Part shown: piece after piece, positions 29,254 through 38,688 of the stretch | Layout: the number at the start of each line of letters is the position of its first letter | Position numbering within the stretch: the first letter of the stretch is position 1 | From: Mycobacterium sp. DL592 | Lineage (GTDB): Bacteria > Actinomycetota > Actinomycetes > Mycobacteriales > Mycobacteriaceae | Length of the DNA: 64,000 nucleotides | Direction: 5' to 3' | Assembly: GCF_011694515.1 (NCBI RefSeq) | Contig: NZ_CP050192.1 | Span: forward strand, 543,932-607,931 | The notes under the pieces: generated by a model | The model's input: the letters and a program-made list of their open reading frames with translations, nothing else | What the model was told of the DNA's origin: nothing | The model's database searches: none | Program-made: the position numbers and the translations under genes

Positions 29254-29643
29254 GTGACATCCCGCCGCAGCGCAGACCCGGAGGCGACGCTGGCCGCGGT
29301 GCGTGCGGTCGCGGCCTGGCTGAGCGACGAGAACGCTGCGGCACCCGACCGGTCCGCGATTGCGGTGGCCGTCCGCTTGACCGCGCGCACCTTGGCCAGA
29401 CTGGCTCCCGGCGCCAGTGTGGAAGTGCGCATCCCGCCGTTCGTCGCCGTCCAGTGCATCGACGGTCCCCGGCACACCCGCGGTACGCCACCGAACGTCG
29501 TCGAGACCGACCCGCGAACCTGGCTGCGGGTGGCGACCGGTCGGCTCGACCTCGCCGACGCCGCCCGCAACGGGACACTGCGGCTGTCCGGATCGCGCGC
29601 CGCAGAGGTGAGCCATTTTCTGCCAGTCGTGAAACTCAACTGA
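29254..29643 (+). CDS. SCP2/sterol-carrier-like conserved protein (Rv0807-like)
   Basis: 129 aa, GTG start. The pattern VEVRIPPFVAVQC, TPPNVVETDPRTWLRVATG and the C-terminal GSRAAEVSHFLPV matches the bacterial SCP2-like family found beside purF in mycobacteria. The fold may bind a hydrophobic ligand; function is unknown. It is divergent from the PPOX gene and 97 bp upstream of purF. Confidence 0.75.
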   Translation: MTSRRSADPEATLAAVRAVAAWLSDENAAAPDRSAIAVAVRLTARTLARLAPGASVEVRIPPFVAVQCIDGPRHTRGTPPNVVETDPRTWLRVATGRLDLADAARNGTLRLSGSRAAEVSHFLPVVKLN

Positions 29644-29740
29644 GCGCGCCCACGACACTCGTCGTTCAATTCCGCGTTTTGCGCCGATCACCGTAGACTG
29701 GGTTCACGCCAACAACCTCCGCCAGGGAGCAGCCCATATC

Positions 29741-31261
29741 GTGACCGGCCAACTGGAAAACGAGCCCCGCGAAGAGTGCGGCGTCTTTGGAGTCTGGGCT
29801 CCGGGCGAAGATGTAGCCAAACTCACTTACTACGGCCTCTATGCCCTACAACACAGGGGCCAGGAGGCGGCAGGCATCGCCGTCGCCGACGGATCACAGG
29901 TGCTGGTCTTCAAAGATCTGGGCCTCGTCAGCCAGGTGTTCGACGAGCAGACGCTGGCCGCGATGCCGGGCCACGTCGCCATTGGTCACTGCCGCTACTC
30001 CACCACCGGTTCGACCACCTGGGAGAACGCCCAGCCGGTATTCCGCAACACCGCGGCCGGCACCGGAGTTGCCTTGGGCCACAACGGGAATCTGGTCAAC
30101 ACCACCGACATGGCACGGCGCGCCCGGGAAGCCGGCCTGATCAACCCCAACATGCCGGGCGCGGCGACCACCGACTCCGACATTCTCGGAGCGCTGCTGG
30201 CGCACGGCGCGGCGGACTCCACCCTGGAGCAGGCCGCCCTCGAACTGTTGCCAACGGTGCGCGGCGCGTTCTGCCTGACCTTCATGGACGAGAACACCCT
30301 CTACGCCGCCCGCGACCCGTTCGGGGTGCGGCCGTTGTCGCTGGGCCGGCTGGACCGCGGCTGGGTCGTCGCGTCGGAGACGGCGGCCCTCGACATCGTC
30401 GGCGCGTCGTTCGTGCGTGACATCGAACCCGGCGAGCTGCTGGCCATCGACGCCGACGGCGTGCGCTCCAGCCGCTTCGCCAACCCGACACCCAAGGGCT
30501 GCGTCTTCGAGTACGTCTACCTCGCCCGTCCCGACAGCACGCTCGCCGGGCGGTCGGTGCACGGCGCGCGGGTCGACATCGGACGCCGGCTGGCCCGCGA
30601 GAAGCCGGTCGAGGCCGACCTCGTGATCGGTGTTCCCGAGTCGGGCACCCCGGCCGCCGTCGGCTACGCCCAGGAATCCGGGATCCCGTTCGGCCAGGGC
30701 CTGATGAAGAACGCCTACGTCGGGCGCACCTTCATCCAGCCGTCGCAGACCATCCGTCAGCTCGGTATCCGGCTCAAGCTGAACCCACTCAAAGAGGTGA
30801 TCCGCGGCAAGCGGCTCATCGTCGTCGACGACTCGATCGTCCGCGGTAACACCCAGCGCGCACTGTTGCGGATGCTGCGGGAGGCCGGCGCCGTCGAGGT
30901 GCATGTGCGCATCGCCTCCCCGCCGGTGAAGTGGCCGTGCTTCTACGGCATCGATTTCGCCACCCCGGCCGAACTCATCGCCAACGCGGTGGACAACGAG
31001 GACGAGATGCTCGAGGCGGTGCGGCACGCGATCGGCGCAGACTCGTTGGGCTACATCTCGCAGCAAGGCATGATCGCCGCGACCGAACAGCCCGCGTCGC
31101 GGCTGTGCTGTGCCTGCTTCGACGGCAACTACCCGATCGAGTTGCCCGGCGAGACCCAGCTCGGCAAGAACGTCGTCGAGCACATGCTGGCCACCGCCGC
31201 CCGCACCGGGATTCCGCTGCAAACCGACAACGACAACGTCTCGGCCCTGCGCCGGCCGTAG
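29741..31261 (+). CDS. purF: Amidophosphoribosyltransferase
   Basis: 506 aa. It catalyses the first committed step of purine synthesis, PRPP plus glutamine to phosphoribosylamine. The N-terminal Ntn glutaminase nucleophile is Cys13 in EECGVFG, after a 12-residue propeptide that must be cleaved. The PRPP-binding loop VVDDSIVRGNT and the Cys residues in LCCACF near the C-terminus (possible 4Fe-4S cluster, as in the Bacillus-type enzyme) are visible. The start is GTG with a GGGAG ribosome site. A TAGACT -10-like element lies at 29694-29699. Confidence 0.98.
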   Translation: MTGQLENEPREECGVFGVWAPGEDVAKLTYYGLYALQHRGQEAAGIAVADGSQVLVFKDLGLVSQVFDEQTLAAMPGHVAIGHCRYSTTGSTTWENAQPVFRNTAAGTGVALGHNGNLVNTTDMARRAREAGLINPNMPGAATTDSDILGALLAHGAADSTLEQAALELLPTVRGAFCLTFMDENTLYAARDPFGVRPLSLGRLDRGWVVASETAALDIVGASFVRDIEPGELLAIDADGVRSSRFANPTPKGCVFEYVYLARPDSTLAGRSVHGARVDIGRRLAREKPVEADLVIGVPESGTPAAVGYAQESGIPFGQGLMKNAYVGRTFIQPSQTIRQLGIRLKLNPLKEVIRGKRLIVVDDSIVRGNTQRALLRMLREAGAVEVHVRIASPPVKWPCFYGIDFATPAELIANAVDNEDEMLEAVRHAIGADSLGYISQQGMIAATEQPASRLCCACFDGNYPIELPGETQLGKNVVEHMLATAARTGIPLQTDNDNVSALRRP

Positions 31262-31270
31262 CGGCAGACC

Positions 31271-32593
31271 TCAGCCGGCCGCGGTGGTCACTCGCCGTAC
31301 CCGGGCATCAAGTCGCATCGCCTGCACCGGACGGCCCGCGTACCAGTACAGCCGTCCCAGCAGGCCGCGCGGATAGAAGATCGCCCGCTGCTCGTAGCGG
31401 CTGCCGTCGCCTTCCGGGGTGACCCGCATCTCCAGCCACCGATCGCCGGGGGCGGTGTTGGCGGCCCGCAGCCGCAACACCTTTCCGGGCTCGCGCTCCT
31501 CGACGGTCCACCGATCCGGCGCGCTGCTCTCGACGGCCTTCCACAGCCGGTCCGGGCTCGCCGCGGTGTGCCGAGAGCGGGTGTCGGTGTACACGATCTC
31601 GCCTGCCCATTCCGGATCGCTCGGCAGCTGAGCGGCGGTGCCGGTGTTCCACGTGGTCTCCACCTCGCCGCGGGCGATGCGGGCCAACGCCAGTGACACC
31701 GACCGCCGATACGGGGTCAGCCCGCCGGCCGGCGGCGGGATGATCGTGTCGATGTCGTGGTTGTTCATCACCGCGTCGCAGTGCAGCGACTCGACAAGTG
31801 GCCGGGCCAGACCGGACGGGATCGGCGTCACCAATCCCACCCACAGCGCGGCGATTCGCGGAGTGAGCACCGGCAGCACCAGCATGTGCCGCCGCCCCAG
31901 TCCGGCGACCTCGGCGTAGATCTGCATCATGTCGCCGTACTCCAGCACGTCGGGTCCGCCGATATCCCAGGTCCGCGACTTCGGCACCGTCGCGGTGGCC
32001 GCCGCGACAAGGTAGTGCAGCACGTCGCGGATCGCAATCGGCTGGATCTTGTTATGCACCCACTTCGGCGTCGTCATCACCGGCAGCCGATCGGTGAGGT
32101 GCCGGATCATCTCGAACGAGGCCGACCCCGAGCCCACCACGACACCGGCCTGCAGCACGATCGCCTCGATCCCCGAAGCGATCAGGATCTCGCCGACCGT
32201 GGTGCGCGACGTCAAATGTGTTGAGAGCTCGACACCTTCGGGATGCAAGCCGCTGAGGTAGACGATGCGGCGCACACCGGCCGAGCGGGCGGCCGTCACG
32301 ACGTTCTGCGCGGCGCGACGCTCCTCGGCGGCGAAATCCTTCTCCAGTCCCATCGAGTGCACCAGGTAGTAGACGACGTCGACGTCGGCGAAGGCCGCCT
32401 CCAGCGAGGCCACGTCATTGAGGTCGCCGCGGGCCACTTCGGCCTTGCTGCGCCACGGGACGCCTGCCAGTTTGTCAGGATTGCGCGCCAGCGCCCGCAC
32501 CGTGAAGCCGCTTTCCAGCAGTCGTGGGACCAGGCGGCCCCCGATGTACCCCGTCGCACCCGTGACCAGGCACCTCATCTGCTCAGCCGACAC
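31271..32593 (-). CDS. NAD(P)-binding protein with C-terminal DUF2867 domain
   Basis: 440 aa. The N-terminal ~290 residues form an atypical SDR/NmrA-like Rossmann domain (LVTGATGYIGGRLV, ARGDLND, YYLVHSM, YLSGLHP). The C-terminal ~150 residues match DUF2867, a SRPBCC-like segment (WTVEEREPGKVLRLRA, YEQRAIFYPRGLLGRLYW). This fusion is common in actinobacteria; it may be a reductase of a hydrophobic substrate or quinone. The GTG at 32593 is chosen because a GGAGGGG ribosome site lies upstream; an ATG at 32608 overlaps that site. Confidence 0.8.
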   Translation of the reverse strand: MSAEQMRCLVTGATGYIGGRLVPRLLESGFTVRALARNPDKLAGVPWRSKAEVARGDLNDVASLEAAFADVDVVYYLVHSMGLEKDFAAEERRAAQNVVTAARSAGVRRIVYLSGLHPEGVELSTHLTSRTTVGEILIASGIEAIVLQAGVVVGSGSASFEMIRHLTDRLPVMTTPKWVHNKIQPIAIRDVLHYLVAAATATVPKSRTWDIGGPDVLEYGDMMQIYAEVAGLGRRHMLVLPVLTPRIAALWVGLVTPIPSGLARPLVESLHCDAVMNNHDIDTIIPPPAGGLTPYRRSVSLALARIARGEVETTWNTGTAAQLPSDPEWAGEIVYTDTRSRHTAASPDRLWKAVESSAPDRWTVEEREPGKVLRLRAANTAPGDRWLEMRVTPEGDGSRYEQRAIFYPRGLLGRLYWYAGRPVQAMRLDARVRRVTTAAG

Positions 32594-32665
32594 CGAAACC
32601 CCTCCCATCAGTCGACTGCTATTCGGAGCCGACGCCTCTCCGGATTGCCCCCACCTGCGCCCGAC

Positions 32666-33097
32666 TCAGAACGGGCACCCCGGATTGGGCATGTCCACGG
32701 TGAGCGGACTGCCCGCCGGGTCGATGTAGAGCACCCACATCACCAGTGGATCGGGACCTTCGTTGCGGCCCTCGTGGACGTATCCCCGCCCGCTGCCCTC
32801 GGTAATCGGCTGGTTCACGCCGTAGACACCGTCGACGGTGCAACCGCTGTCGTAGTGCGTCAGCGTGCCCTCCTTGATGACACCGAAGACCTCGCCGGGG
32901 TGGTAGTGCCAGCCGGTCGTGCCGCCCGGCGCGATGGTGATCTGCTTGGTGACGTAGTCCTTGTCGTTGCGCGACGCTTGCGACAGCGTCACGGCGTCCA
33001 CACCGTCACCGGGGGTGGCCGAGGCCGGAGCGGGCGGGGCCAGCACGCCCAGCGCGGCCGTGGCCCCCGCAACTGCCAACCGCTGAATTGCAGCCAT
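32666..33097 (-). CDS. Secreted cupin protein
   Basis: 143 aa. An N-terminal signal peptide (MAAIQRLAVAGATAALGVLA, cleavage near ASA) is followed by one cupin barrel: GGTTGWHYHPGEVFGVIKEG holds the metal-binding HxH...E set, and GRGYVHEG gives the last His. Two Cys residues (SGCTV and PGCPF) might pair outside the cell. It probably binds a metal in the cell envelope; no activity can be assigned. Confidence 0.82.
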   Translation of the reverse strand: MAAIQRLAVAGATAALGVLAPPAPASATPGDGVDAVTLSQASRNDKDYVTKQITIAPGGTTGWHYHPGEVFGVIKEGTLTHYDSGCTVDGVYGVNQPITEGSGRGYVHEGRNEGPDPLVMWVLYIDPAGSPLTVDMPNPGCPF

Positions 33098-33140
33098 AGT
33101 CAGTCAGGGTGTCACAGCGGCGGGCCCGGCCTTGGGGCTT

Positions 33141-33917
33141 CTACAGATCGAGGGCGCCGACAGCGGCGCCGGGGTTCGGGCCCAGCAAGGCGCCCAAGCG
33201 CGGGCTGAGCTCACGGGAAGCACCCAGTAGCGGTCCGACCAGGCGGGTCAGCGCGGTGGAGGACAGGCGTCCCGAGGGCCCGGCGACGGTCATCGAGCCC
33301 AGTACGAAGGGTTGAGTCGCTGGATGGTCAGCCTCAGCAAGCAGAGGAACCGAGATGCCGTTGATGCCAGGGTGGTTCTCCCCACAGGAAATTTCGTAGC
33401 CGCGTTGGCGAATCTCCGCGAGGCGTTCCGGCGTAATTCCTTCGAGTTCTAAGCCGGCCAGCTCAGCAGTCGGCAGATGGGCGAGGATGACCCGCCCGCT
33501 GGCTCCGACTGCCAACGGCGAGCGCTCCCCGAGAACTCCCGCGGGGTCGACCATCGGCCCCGACGGCGCGGGTACACCTAGCACGAGCACTCGAGCGTCA
33601 CCGGCACGCAAGTGCACGACTGCCGCTTCGCCGCTGACAATGGCCAGCCGGGCCACTACTGGATACATCAACCGAAGCAATGCCGGCCGCGGACCGATCA
33701 GCGTTGCCAGCGCGATCGACCGGCTGGCCAGGCGGTAGCCGTCCCTTCCGAGATGGTGCAGGTAGCCCTCGCGCTCGAGAGACCGCAGGATCCGAAAGGT
33801 GTATGAATCCGAAAGCCCGATGCGCTCGGCAATCTCACGTAGCGCAGCTGGTTGACGCATGCCCGCCAGGGTTTCCAATATCTGCAGGCCGCGCAGTGCG
33901 GTAGGCACGAGACTCAT
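33141..33917 (-). CDS. IclR-family transcriptional regulator
   Basis: 258 aa. The N-terminal winged HTH (ALRGLQILETLAG, LREIAERIGLSDSYTFRILRSLEREGYL) is IclR type. The effector domain follows (VHLRAGDARVLVLGV, PLAVGASGRVILAHL, RQRGYEIS, GINGISVPLL). The start is the ATG at 33917; the much longer open frame upstream is antisense to the MmgE/PrpD gene. It is divergent from the prpD-like operon over 54 bp that holds a good operator candidate, so it very likely controls that operon. Confidence 0.9.
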   Translation of the reverse strand: MSLVPTALRGLQILETLAGMRQPAALREIAERIGLSDSYTFRILRSLEREGYLHHLGRDGYRLASRSIALATLIGPRPALLRLMYPVVARLAIVSGEAAVVHLRAGDARVLVLGVPAPSGPMVDPAGVLGERSPLAVGASGRVILAHLPTAELAGLELEGITPERLAEIRQRGYEISCGENHPGINGISVPLLAEADHPATQPFVLGSMTVAGPSGRLSSTALTRLVGPLLGASRELSPRLGALLGPNPGAAVGALDL

Positions 33918-33920
33918 GTT

Positions 33921-33939
33921 ACTTGCGTATTCGGCAAGT
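33921..33939. promoter_or_regulatory. IclR operator candidate
   Basis: ACTTGC-N7-GCAAGT, a perfect 6-bp-arm palindrome directly before the IclR start, followed by further GGCAA/TTGCC motifs at 33933-33937, 33951-33955 and 33962-33966 in the same 54-bp divergent region. Position and symmetry fit a site for autorepression and operon control by the adjacent IclR protein. Confidence 0.55.
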
Positions 33940-33971
33940 TGTTTGGCGGATTGCCGACGAGTTGCCTGTAA

Positions 33972-35408
33972 ATGGGACGCGTGAAAGTTTCCTCCGCTGC
34001 CCCGAGTGCACCCGACGGTACGACTGGGCGCCTGGTCAACTGGGCTCGCACCCTGACATGGGATGACGTACCCGACTCCGTCCGTCGGCGCGCAGCGCAT
34101 CTGGTTCTGGACGGCCTCGGATGCGCTCTCATCGGCGCCCAACTGCCGTGGTCGAGGGTGGCCACCGAGGCGGTGCTGGCCATCGAGGGTGCTGGGAGCG
34201 CGCCGGTCATCGGCACCGGCCTGACCACCACACCGGCAGGTACGGCACTGCTGAACAGTGCCTTCATTCAGGGCTTCGAGCTCGACGATTTTCATCCGCT
34301 GGCACCGCTGCATTCCGCGGCGGTACTGCTGCCGGCTCTGCTGGCCACCGCCGCACAGTTGGACCGTACTGTGAGCGGGCGTGAGTTGCTGCTCGCAGTG
34401 ATTATCGGTTTCGAGACCGGTCCGCGGATTGGGCATTCCTTGGGTGGAGCCGAAATGCTCTCTCGTGGTTGGCATTCCGGCCCGATATTTGGTGGCATCG
34501 CCGCGGCTCTCGCCTGCGGCGTGCTGCGGGGCCTCGACGGTGCAGAACTTGAGGACGCAGTCGGATTCGCCGCGACACAATCCGCCGGACTGATGTCAGC
34601 ACAGTACGAGGCGATGGGCAAGCGTATGCAGCACGGGTTCGCGGCGCGTAACGGGTTCTATTCCGCCGCACTCGCACAGGCCGGGTACACCGGCATCGAT
34701 CAAGTTCTGGAACGCCCGTACGGCGGATTTCTGGCGGTCTATGGCGAAGGGCACGACCCCGACGCGAAAGCGATTACCCGGGGACTCGGCGAGAATTGGG
34801 AAACCGACGTCATCATGGTGAAGTCGTGGGCGGTGATGGGCGGGTTGCACGGCGTGGTCGAAGCCGCCCGAATATTGCGACAGCGCAACGGGAGTCGCAC
34901 CATCGACCGCATCGACATCCGCGTCGGTGACGTCGTCTATCACCACGGCTGGTGGACTCCTCAGCGGCCGTTGACAGCGATCGGCGCACAAATGAACATT
35001 GGGTATGCCGCGGCGGTAACCCTACTCGACGGGACCGCGCTGCCTGAGCAGTTCACTGCTGAACGAATGGACGCCGACGATATATGGAACCTGTTGCAGT
35101 GCACCAATGTTCACCTCGACCGCAGCATCGATGAGCTGTCTATCACCGAGCGGTTCCAGACCCACCTGACGCTCACCTTCGGCGACGGCAGTACGGAGTC
35201 GGCATCGGTGATCGCGCCGCATGGCAACCCACTCGACCCGGTGACCAACGACGAGGTGGTGGCTAAGTTTCACAGTCTTGTCGGACGTGTGATGCCGGCC
35301 GACCGAGCCGCGGCGATCCAATCCGCCGTGCTCGGCCTGCCCGAGGCACACGATGTGGCTGCGCTGTCGGATCTCCTCGCCGGCTCTGTCGGAAGGGCGC
35401 TGGACTGA
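33972..35408 (+). CDS. MmgE/PrpD family dehydratase-like protein
   Basis: 478 aa, usual family length. It shows the all-helical N-terminal MmgE/PrpD pattern (LVLDGLGCALIGA, NSAFIQGFELDDFHPLAPLHSAAVLLPALLA split by helices) and KSWAVMGGLHGVVEA, the Lys/His loop near the active site. Members include 2-methylcitrate dehydratase, cis-aconitate decarboxylase and iminodisuccinate-type enzymes. Because no citrate synthase gene lies alongside, methylcitrate dehydration is not assured. It is first gene of a plus-strand operon of five, with a 1-base overlap to the lyase (TGATG). Confidence 0.85.
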   Translation: MGRVKVSSAAPSAPDGTTGRLVNWARTLTWDDVPDSVRRRAAHLVLDGLGCALIGAQLPWSRVATEAVLAIEGAGSAPVIGTGLTTTPAGTALLNSAFIQGFELDDFHPLAPLHSAAVLLPALLATAAQLDRTVSGRELLLAVIIGFETGPRIGHSLGGAEMLSRGWHSGPIFGGIAAALACGVLRGLDGAELEDAVGFAATQSAGLMSAQYEAMGKRMQHGFAARNGFYSAALAQAGYTGIDQVLERPYGGFLAVYGEGHDPDAKAITRGLGENWETDVIMVKSWAVMGGLHGVVEAARILRQRNGSRTIDRIDIRVGDVVYHHGWWTPQRPLTAIGAQMNIGYAAAVTLLDGTALPEQFTAERMDADDIWNLLQCTNVHLDRSIDELSITERFQTHLTLTFGDGSTESASVIAPHGNPLDPVTNDEVVAKFHSLVGRVMPADRAAAIQSAVLGLPEAHDVAALSDLLAGSVGRALD

Positions 35409-36292
35409 TGACGACCTACGCCCGCGCGCGGCTTCGTGAGCTACTCGATGCGGGGCGGCTGATCGTCGCTCCCGGTGTTTACGACGGCATCTCCGCCCAG
35501 CTGGCCAAGCGCACCGGACACGCCGCGGCGTACCTGACCGGTGCCGGCGTCGCCGCCGCGGGATTCGGACTTCCCGACATCGGGCTGGTGACCCAGACCG
35601 AGATGGTCGAACGCGCCCGGATGGTCGTGGGTGCGCTCGGAGACGTGCCGTTGCTGGCTGATGCCGACACCGGCTATGGCGCTCCCATCAACGTCATTCG
35701 CACCGTGTGCCAATACGAGGACGCCGGGGTGGCCGCGATCCAGATCGAAGACCAGGCCTTTCCCAAGCGATGCGGTCACCTGCCGGACAAGGAATTGGTC
35801 AGCAGCGACGACTTCGTTCGCACCCTCGACGCTGCCCTGGACGCGCGCACCGACGACGGGATGCTGGTGATCGCCAGGACCGATGCCCGGGGTCCGCTGG
35901 GATTGGACGAGGCGATCCGTCGCGCCAACCGGTACGCGGCGGCGGGTGCGGACATCCTCTTCGTGGAGGCCCCGCACAGCGTCGCAGAGATCGAACGGAT
36001 CGCTGCGGAGGTGAACGCGCCGCTGCTGCTGCTCAATCTGGTGATCGGCGGCCTGACCCCCGAGCAGTCTGTGGAGCGGTTAGAAGAACTCGGCTTCGCC
36101 ATCGCCATCCACCCGTCTGCCGTGCTCGGGCGGGCAACGATAGGTGCATTGACCGCGTTATGCGAGTTACGCGGTGTCGCCGTCGACGAGTTCCTGCCGA
36201 CCACACCGCACGGGTTCTTCAACCTCGTTGGTATGGCCGAATGGTCCGCCCTCGGCGAGAAACACCAACCCGCCATCGAATCGGAGGTCTGA
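35408..36292 (+). CDS. Isocitrate lyase/PEP mutase superfamily lyase
   Basis: 294 aa, length typical of methylisocitrate and dimethylmalate lyases. The core is ADADTGYGAP (metal-binding Asp), IEDQAFPKRCGHLPDKELV with the catalytic KRCGH motif, and VIARTDARG. KRCGH indicates a true C-C lyase and not a PEP mutase. It would split a 2-hydroxy-di- or tricarboxylate to pyruvate or glyoxylate plus another acid. Operon neighbours supply the hydration and isomerisation steps. It begins on the last base of the MmgE/PrpD stop. Confidence 0.88.
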   Translation: MTTYARARLRELLDAGRLIVAPGVYDGISAQLAKRTGHAAAYLTGAGVAAAGFGLPDIGLVTQTEMVERARMVVGALGDVPLLADADTGYGAPINVIRTVCQYEDAGVAAIQIEDQAFPKRCGHLPDKELVSSDDFVRTLDAALDARTDDGMLVIARTDARGPLGLDEAIRRANRYAAAGADILFVEAPHSVAEIERIAAEVNAPLLLLNLVIGGLTPEQSVERLEELGFAIAIHPSAVLGRATIGALTALCELRGVAVDEFLPTTPHGFFNLVGMAEWSALGEKHQPAIESEV

Positions 36293-36293
36293 G

Positions 36294-37541
36294 ATGGGCA
36301 TGACGATGATCGAACGGATCCTGGCTCGCAAGGCCGGCCGACCCCGAGTCCAGGCCGGCGACACCGTGACGGTCGAGGTGGATATGACCGTCCTGATCGA
36401 CCTGCAATTCGCCACGATGTGGATGCAGCCGTTGCGGATCAGCGATCCCGCCAAAGTCGCAATCGTGATGGACCACGCGGTCCCGGCGCCCACGATAAAG
36501 GACGCCGCCGGCGGCCCGAAGGCCAGACGGTTCGCGGCCGAGTTCGGCATCGAGCGCTTCTACGATGTCGGCCGGCACGGCATCTGCCACCAAGTCATCG
36601 CCGAGAATGGACTCGCCCGGCCCGGAGAAATACTGGCCTGCACCGACAGCCACACCTGCGCGGGTGGCGCCTACAACGCCGCGGCACGCGGCCTTGGCCC
36701 CGCCGAGATCTACTCGATTCTGTGCACCGGGGTCACCTGGTTCCAGGCTGCGCCCACCATCCGCTATGAGCTGACCGGGGCGCTGCCGACCGGCGTCAGC
36801 GGCAAGGACCTGTTCCTTTACATCGCCAACGAGTACGGCGACGCCACCAACAGCAATCTGGAGTACGGCGGACCTGGCCTTGCCTCGGTCCCCCTCAACG
36901 ACCGGCGAACGATTGCCACACAGGGAGCCGAGATCTCCGCGGACTTCTCCACTTTCGCCTACGACGACCTACTCGCCGAGCATTTCCAGACCCTCGGAAT
37001 CACCGGTTATGAGCCCACCTGCGCCGACCCGGACGCCGCCTATGCCGCGGTCCGTCCGGTCGACATGTCGGCGCTGGTGCCCTATGTTGCGAGACCCGGG
37101 ACGGTTTCTCGCAACGGACTTCCCGTCAGCCAGGTCGAACCCCGCAAGATCGACCAAGCCTTCATCGGTTCCTGCGCCAACGGCCAGCTTGACGACCTTC
37201 GCATCGCCGCCGAGATTCTGCGCGGCCGGCAGGTCGCACCCAGCGTCCGCTTGATCGTCACTCCCGCCAGCCAACAGGTCTACCGCGACGCGTTGAGGTT
37301 GGGCTACCTGCAGGACCTCGCTGACGCCGGCGCGGTGGTCACCAACTCCACCTGCGGGGCATGCTTCGGATACCACATGGGTGTGGTCGGGCCCGGTGAG
37401 GTCTGTCTGACCTCGAGCACCCGTAACTTCACCGGCCGGATGGGCTCGACGGAGGCCGAGATCTTCATGGCCTCACCCGCCACGGTGGCCGCGTCCGCCG
37501 TGACCGGACACATCACCGACGCCAGGGAGGTCGTGCGATGA
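36294..37541 (+). CDS. Aconitase-type hydro-lyase large subunit
   Basis: 415 aa, of the archaeal/LeuC2 (homoaconitase) length. Three cluster Cys residues are visible: one in GSCANGQ and two in [17 protein letters not shown] is the aconitase substrate motif. It pairs with the small subunit at 37538-38104 (overlap 4 bp). Related two-subunit enzymes act on isopropylmalate, homocitrate or dimethylmaleate; leucine synthesis is unlikely because context is catabolic. The ATG at 36294 follows a GGAGG ribosome site. Confidence 0.87.
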   Translation: MGMTMIERILARKAGRPRVQAGDTVTVEVDMTVLIDLQFATMWMQPLRISDPAKVAIVMDHAVPAPTIKDAAGGPKARRFAAEFGIERFYDVGRHGICHQVIAENGLARPGEILACTDSHTCAGGAYNAAARGLGPAEIYSILCTGVTWFQAAPTIRYELTGALPTGVSGKDLFLYIANEYGDATNSNLEYGGPGLASVPLNDRRTIATQGAEISADFSTFAYDDLLAEHFQTLGITGYEPTCADPDAAYAAVRPVDMSALVPYVARPGTVSRNGLPVSQVEPRKIDQAFIGSCANGQLDDLRIAAEILRGRQVAPSVRLIVTPASQQVYRDALRLGYLQDLADAGAVVTNSTCGACFGYHMGVVGPGEVCLTSSTRNFTGRMGSTEAEIFMASPATVAASAVTGHITDAREVVR

Positions 37542-38104
37542 GCAACGAACTCGTCGTCACCGGGCGTGTCTGGGTCTTCGGCGACAACCTGAACACCGAC
37601 GACATGTACCCGGCGGAAGCGATGAAGTTGGATCTCGCCGACGCGGCAGCGATGGTCTTCTACGACGTACGTCCAGGCTGGACGCGTGAAGTTCGGGCCG
37701 GCGACATCGTGATCGCCGGCAGGAACTTCGGGCTGGGGTCCTCGCGCCCCGTCGCTGCGCTCTTCAACCAACTCGGCATCGCAGCGTTGGCGGCAGAAGA
37801 GTTCAACTCGCTGTTCTTGCGCAACGCGATCAATGCCGGACTGCCGGCCATGACGATTCCCGGCGTCACCAAGGCATTCGCCGACGGCGAGTTCGGCACC
37901 TTCGACCTGCGCATCGGCACCTGGCGAAACGACACCACGGGCGCGTCAGGCGCCGTCCCGGTGCTGCCCGATCTCATCCTGGACATCCTGGGCAGCGGCG
38001 GTGTGTTGCCCAGACTGGCCGAACGGGGCTTCCTGCCAACCGAACTCGCCGATCAGCTGCGCTCACCCGCGGTGGCCGCGGCCGGTCAGGGCAGTGACGC
38101 GTGA
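37538..38104 (+). CDS. Aconitase-type hydro-lyase small subunit
   Basis: 188-aa swivel domain. [16 protein letters not shown] and [13 protein letters not shown] are the LeuD/dimethylmaleate hydratase small-subunit signatures that complete the substrate site. ATGA overlap with the large subunit and GTGA overlap with the PEBP gene make a tightly coupled run. Same substrate uncertainty as for the large subunit. Confidence 0.87.
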   Translation: MSNELVVTGRVWVFGDNLNTDDMYPAEAMKLDLADAAAMVFYDVRPGWTREVRAGDIVIAGRNFGLGSSRPVAALFNQLGIAALAAEEFNSLFLRNAINAGLPAMTIPGVTKAFADGEFGTFDLRIGTWRNDTTGASGAVPVLPDLILDILGSGGVLPRLAERGFLPTELADQLRSPAVAAAGQGSDA

Positions 38105-38676
38105 GTCTCGTTGAACACGTCGGTAAGGTGCTGCGGCCCGTCCGAGCCGGCGCCCGACGCAGCCGATTGGCAGCGCTGCCGTCGCCATCCACGTTCGAGC
38201 TCCGCAGTCCGGCGTTTGCGGACGGCGGCCCGATGCCGGCAGCTCACGCAGGTAGAGGGGTCGGCAGCAACATGTCGCCGGCGTTGTCCTGGTGTGGCGT
38301 CCCCCAGCACGCCGCCACCCTGGTGTTGGTCATTGAAGACGAGGACGTCCCGTTGCCACGTCCTCTGATGCACACGGTTGCGATTCTGACTGCGGGGGTT
38401 GACCACCTCGATGAGGGTGCTCTGGCGCCGGGTACACCAGGCATCCGATTCTTCCGAACGGCTCTAGGGCGGGGATACTTCGGCCCGCGCCCTATCCCCG
38501 GGCACGGTACGCACCACTACCGGTTCCACCTTTTCGCATTGAGCACTGCGGTGCCCGACGACGTGCGGACCGCTAGGGAGCTTCTTCACGTGATGAGTGG
38601 CAGTGTCATCGCGCGCGGTGTACTCACCGGCACCTACTGCCGACCGCACCCCGCGTTCGGCTGCCCGGAGAGCTGA
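38101..38676 (+). CDS. YbhB/YbcL-type PEBP protein
   Basis: 191 aa with the phosphatidylethanolamine-binding protein fold: [37 protein letters not shown] (DxDxP and xH pocket) and [14 protein letters not shown]. No signal peptide is visible; it should be cytoplasmic. The GTG start overlaps the stop of the hydro-lyase small subunit. Membership in a catabolic operon is unusual for the family and could indicate binding of a pathway intermediate. Confidence 0.83.
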   Translation: MSLVEHVGKVLRPVRAGARRSRLAALPSPSTFELRSPAFADGGPMPAAHAGRGVGSNMSPALSWCGVPQHAATLVLVIEDEDVPLPRPLMHTVAILTAGVDHLDEGALAPGTPGIRFFRTALGRGYFGPRPIPGHGTHHYRFHLFALSTAVPDDVRTARELLHVMSGSVIARGVLTGTYCRPHPAFGCPES

Positions 38677-38688
38677 CATCACCCCACA

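Noticed and set aside
33141..34580. 479-codon frame suggesting an N-terminally extended IclR regulator
   Set aside because: The extension is antisense to MmgE/PrpD and would remove the divergent promoter; a normal IclR begins at 33917.
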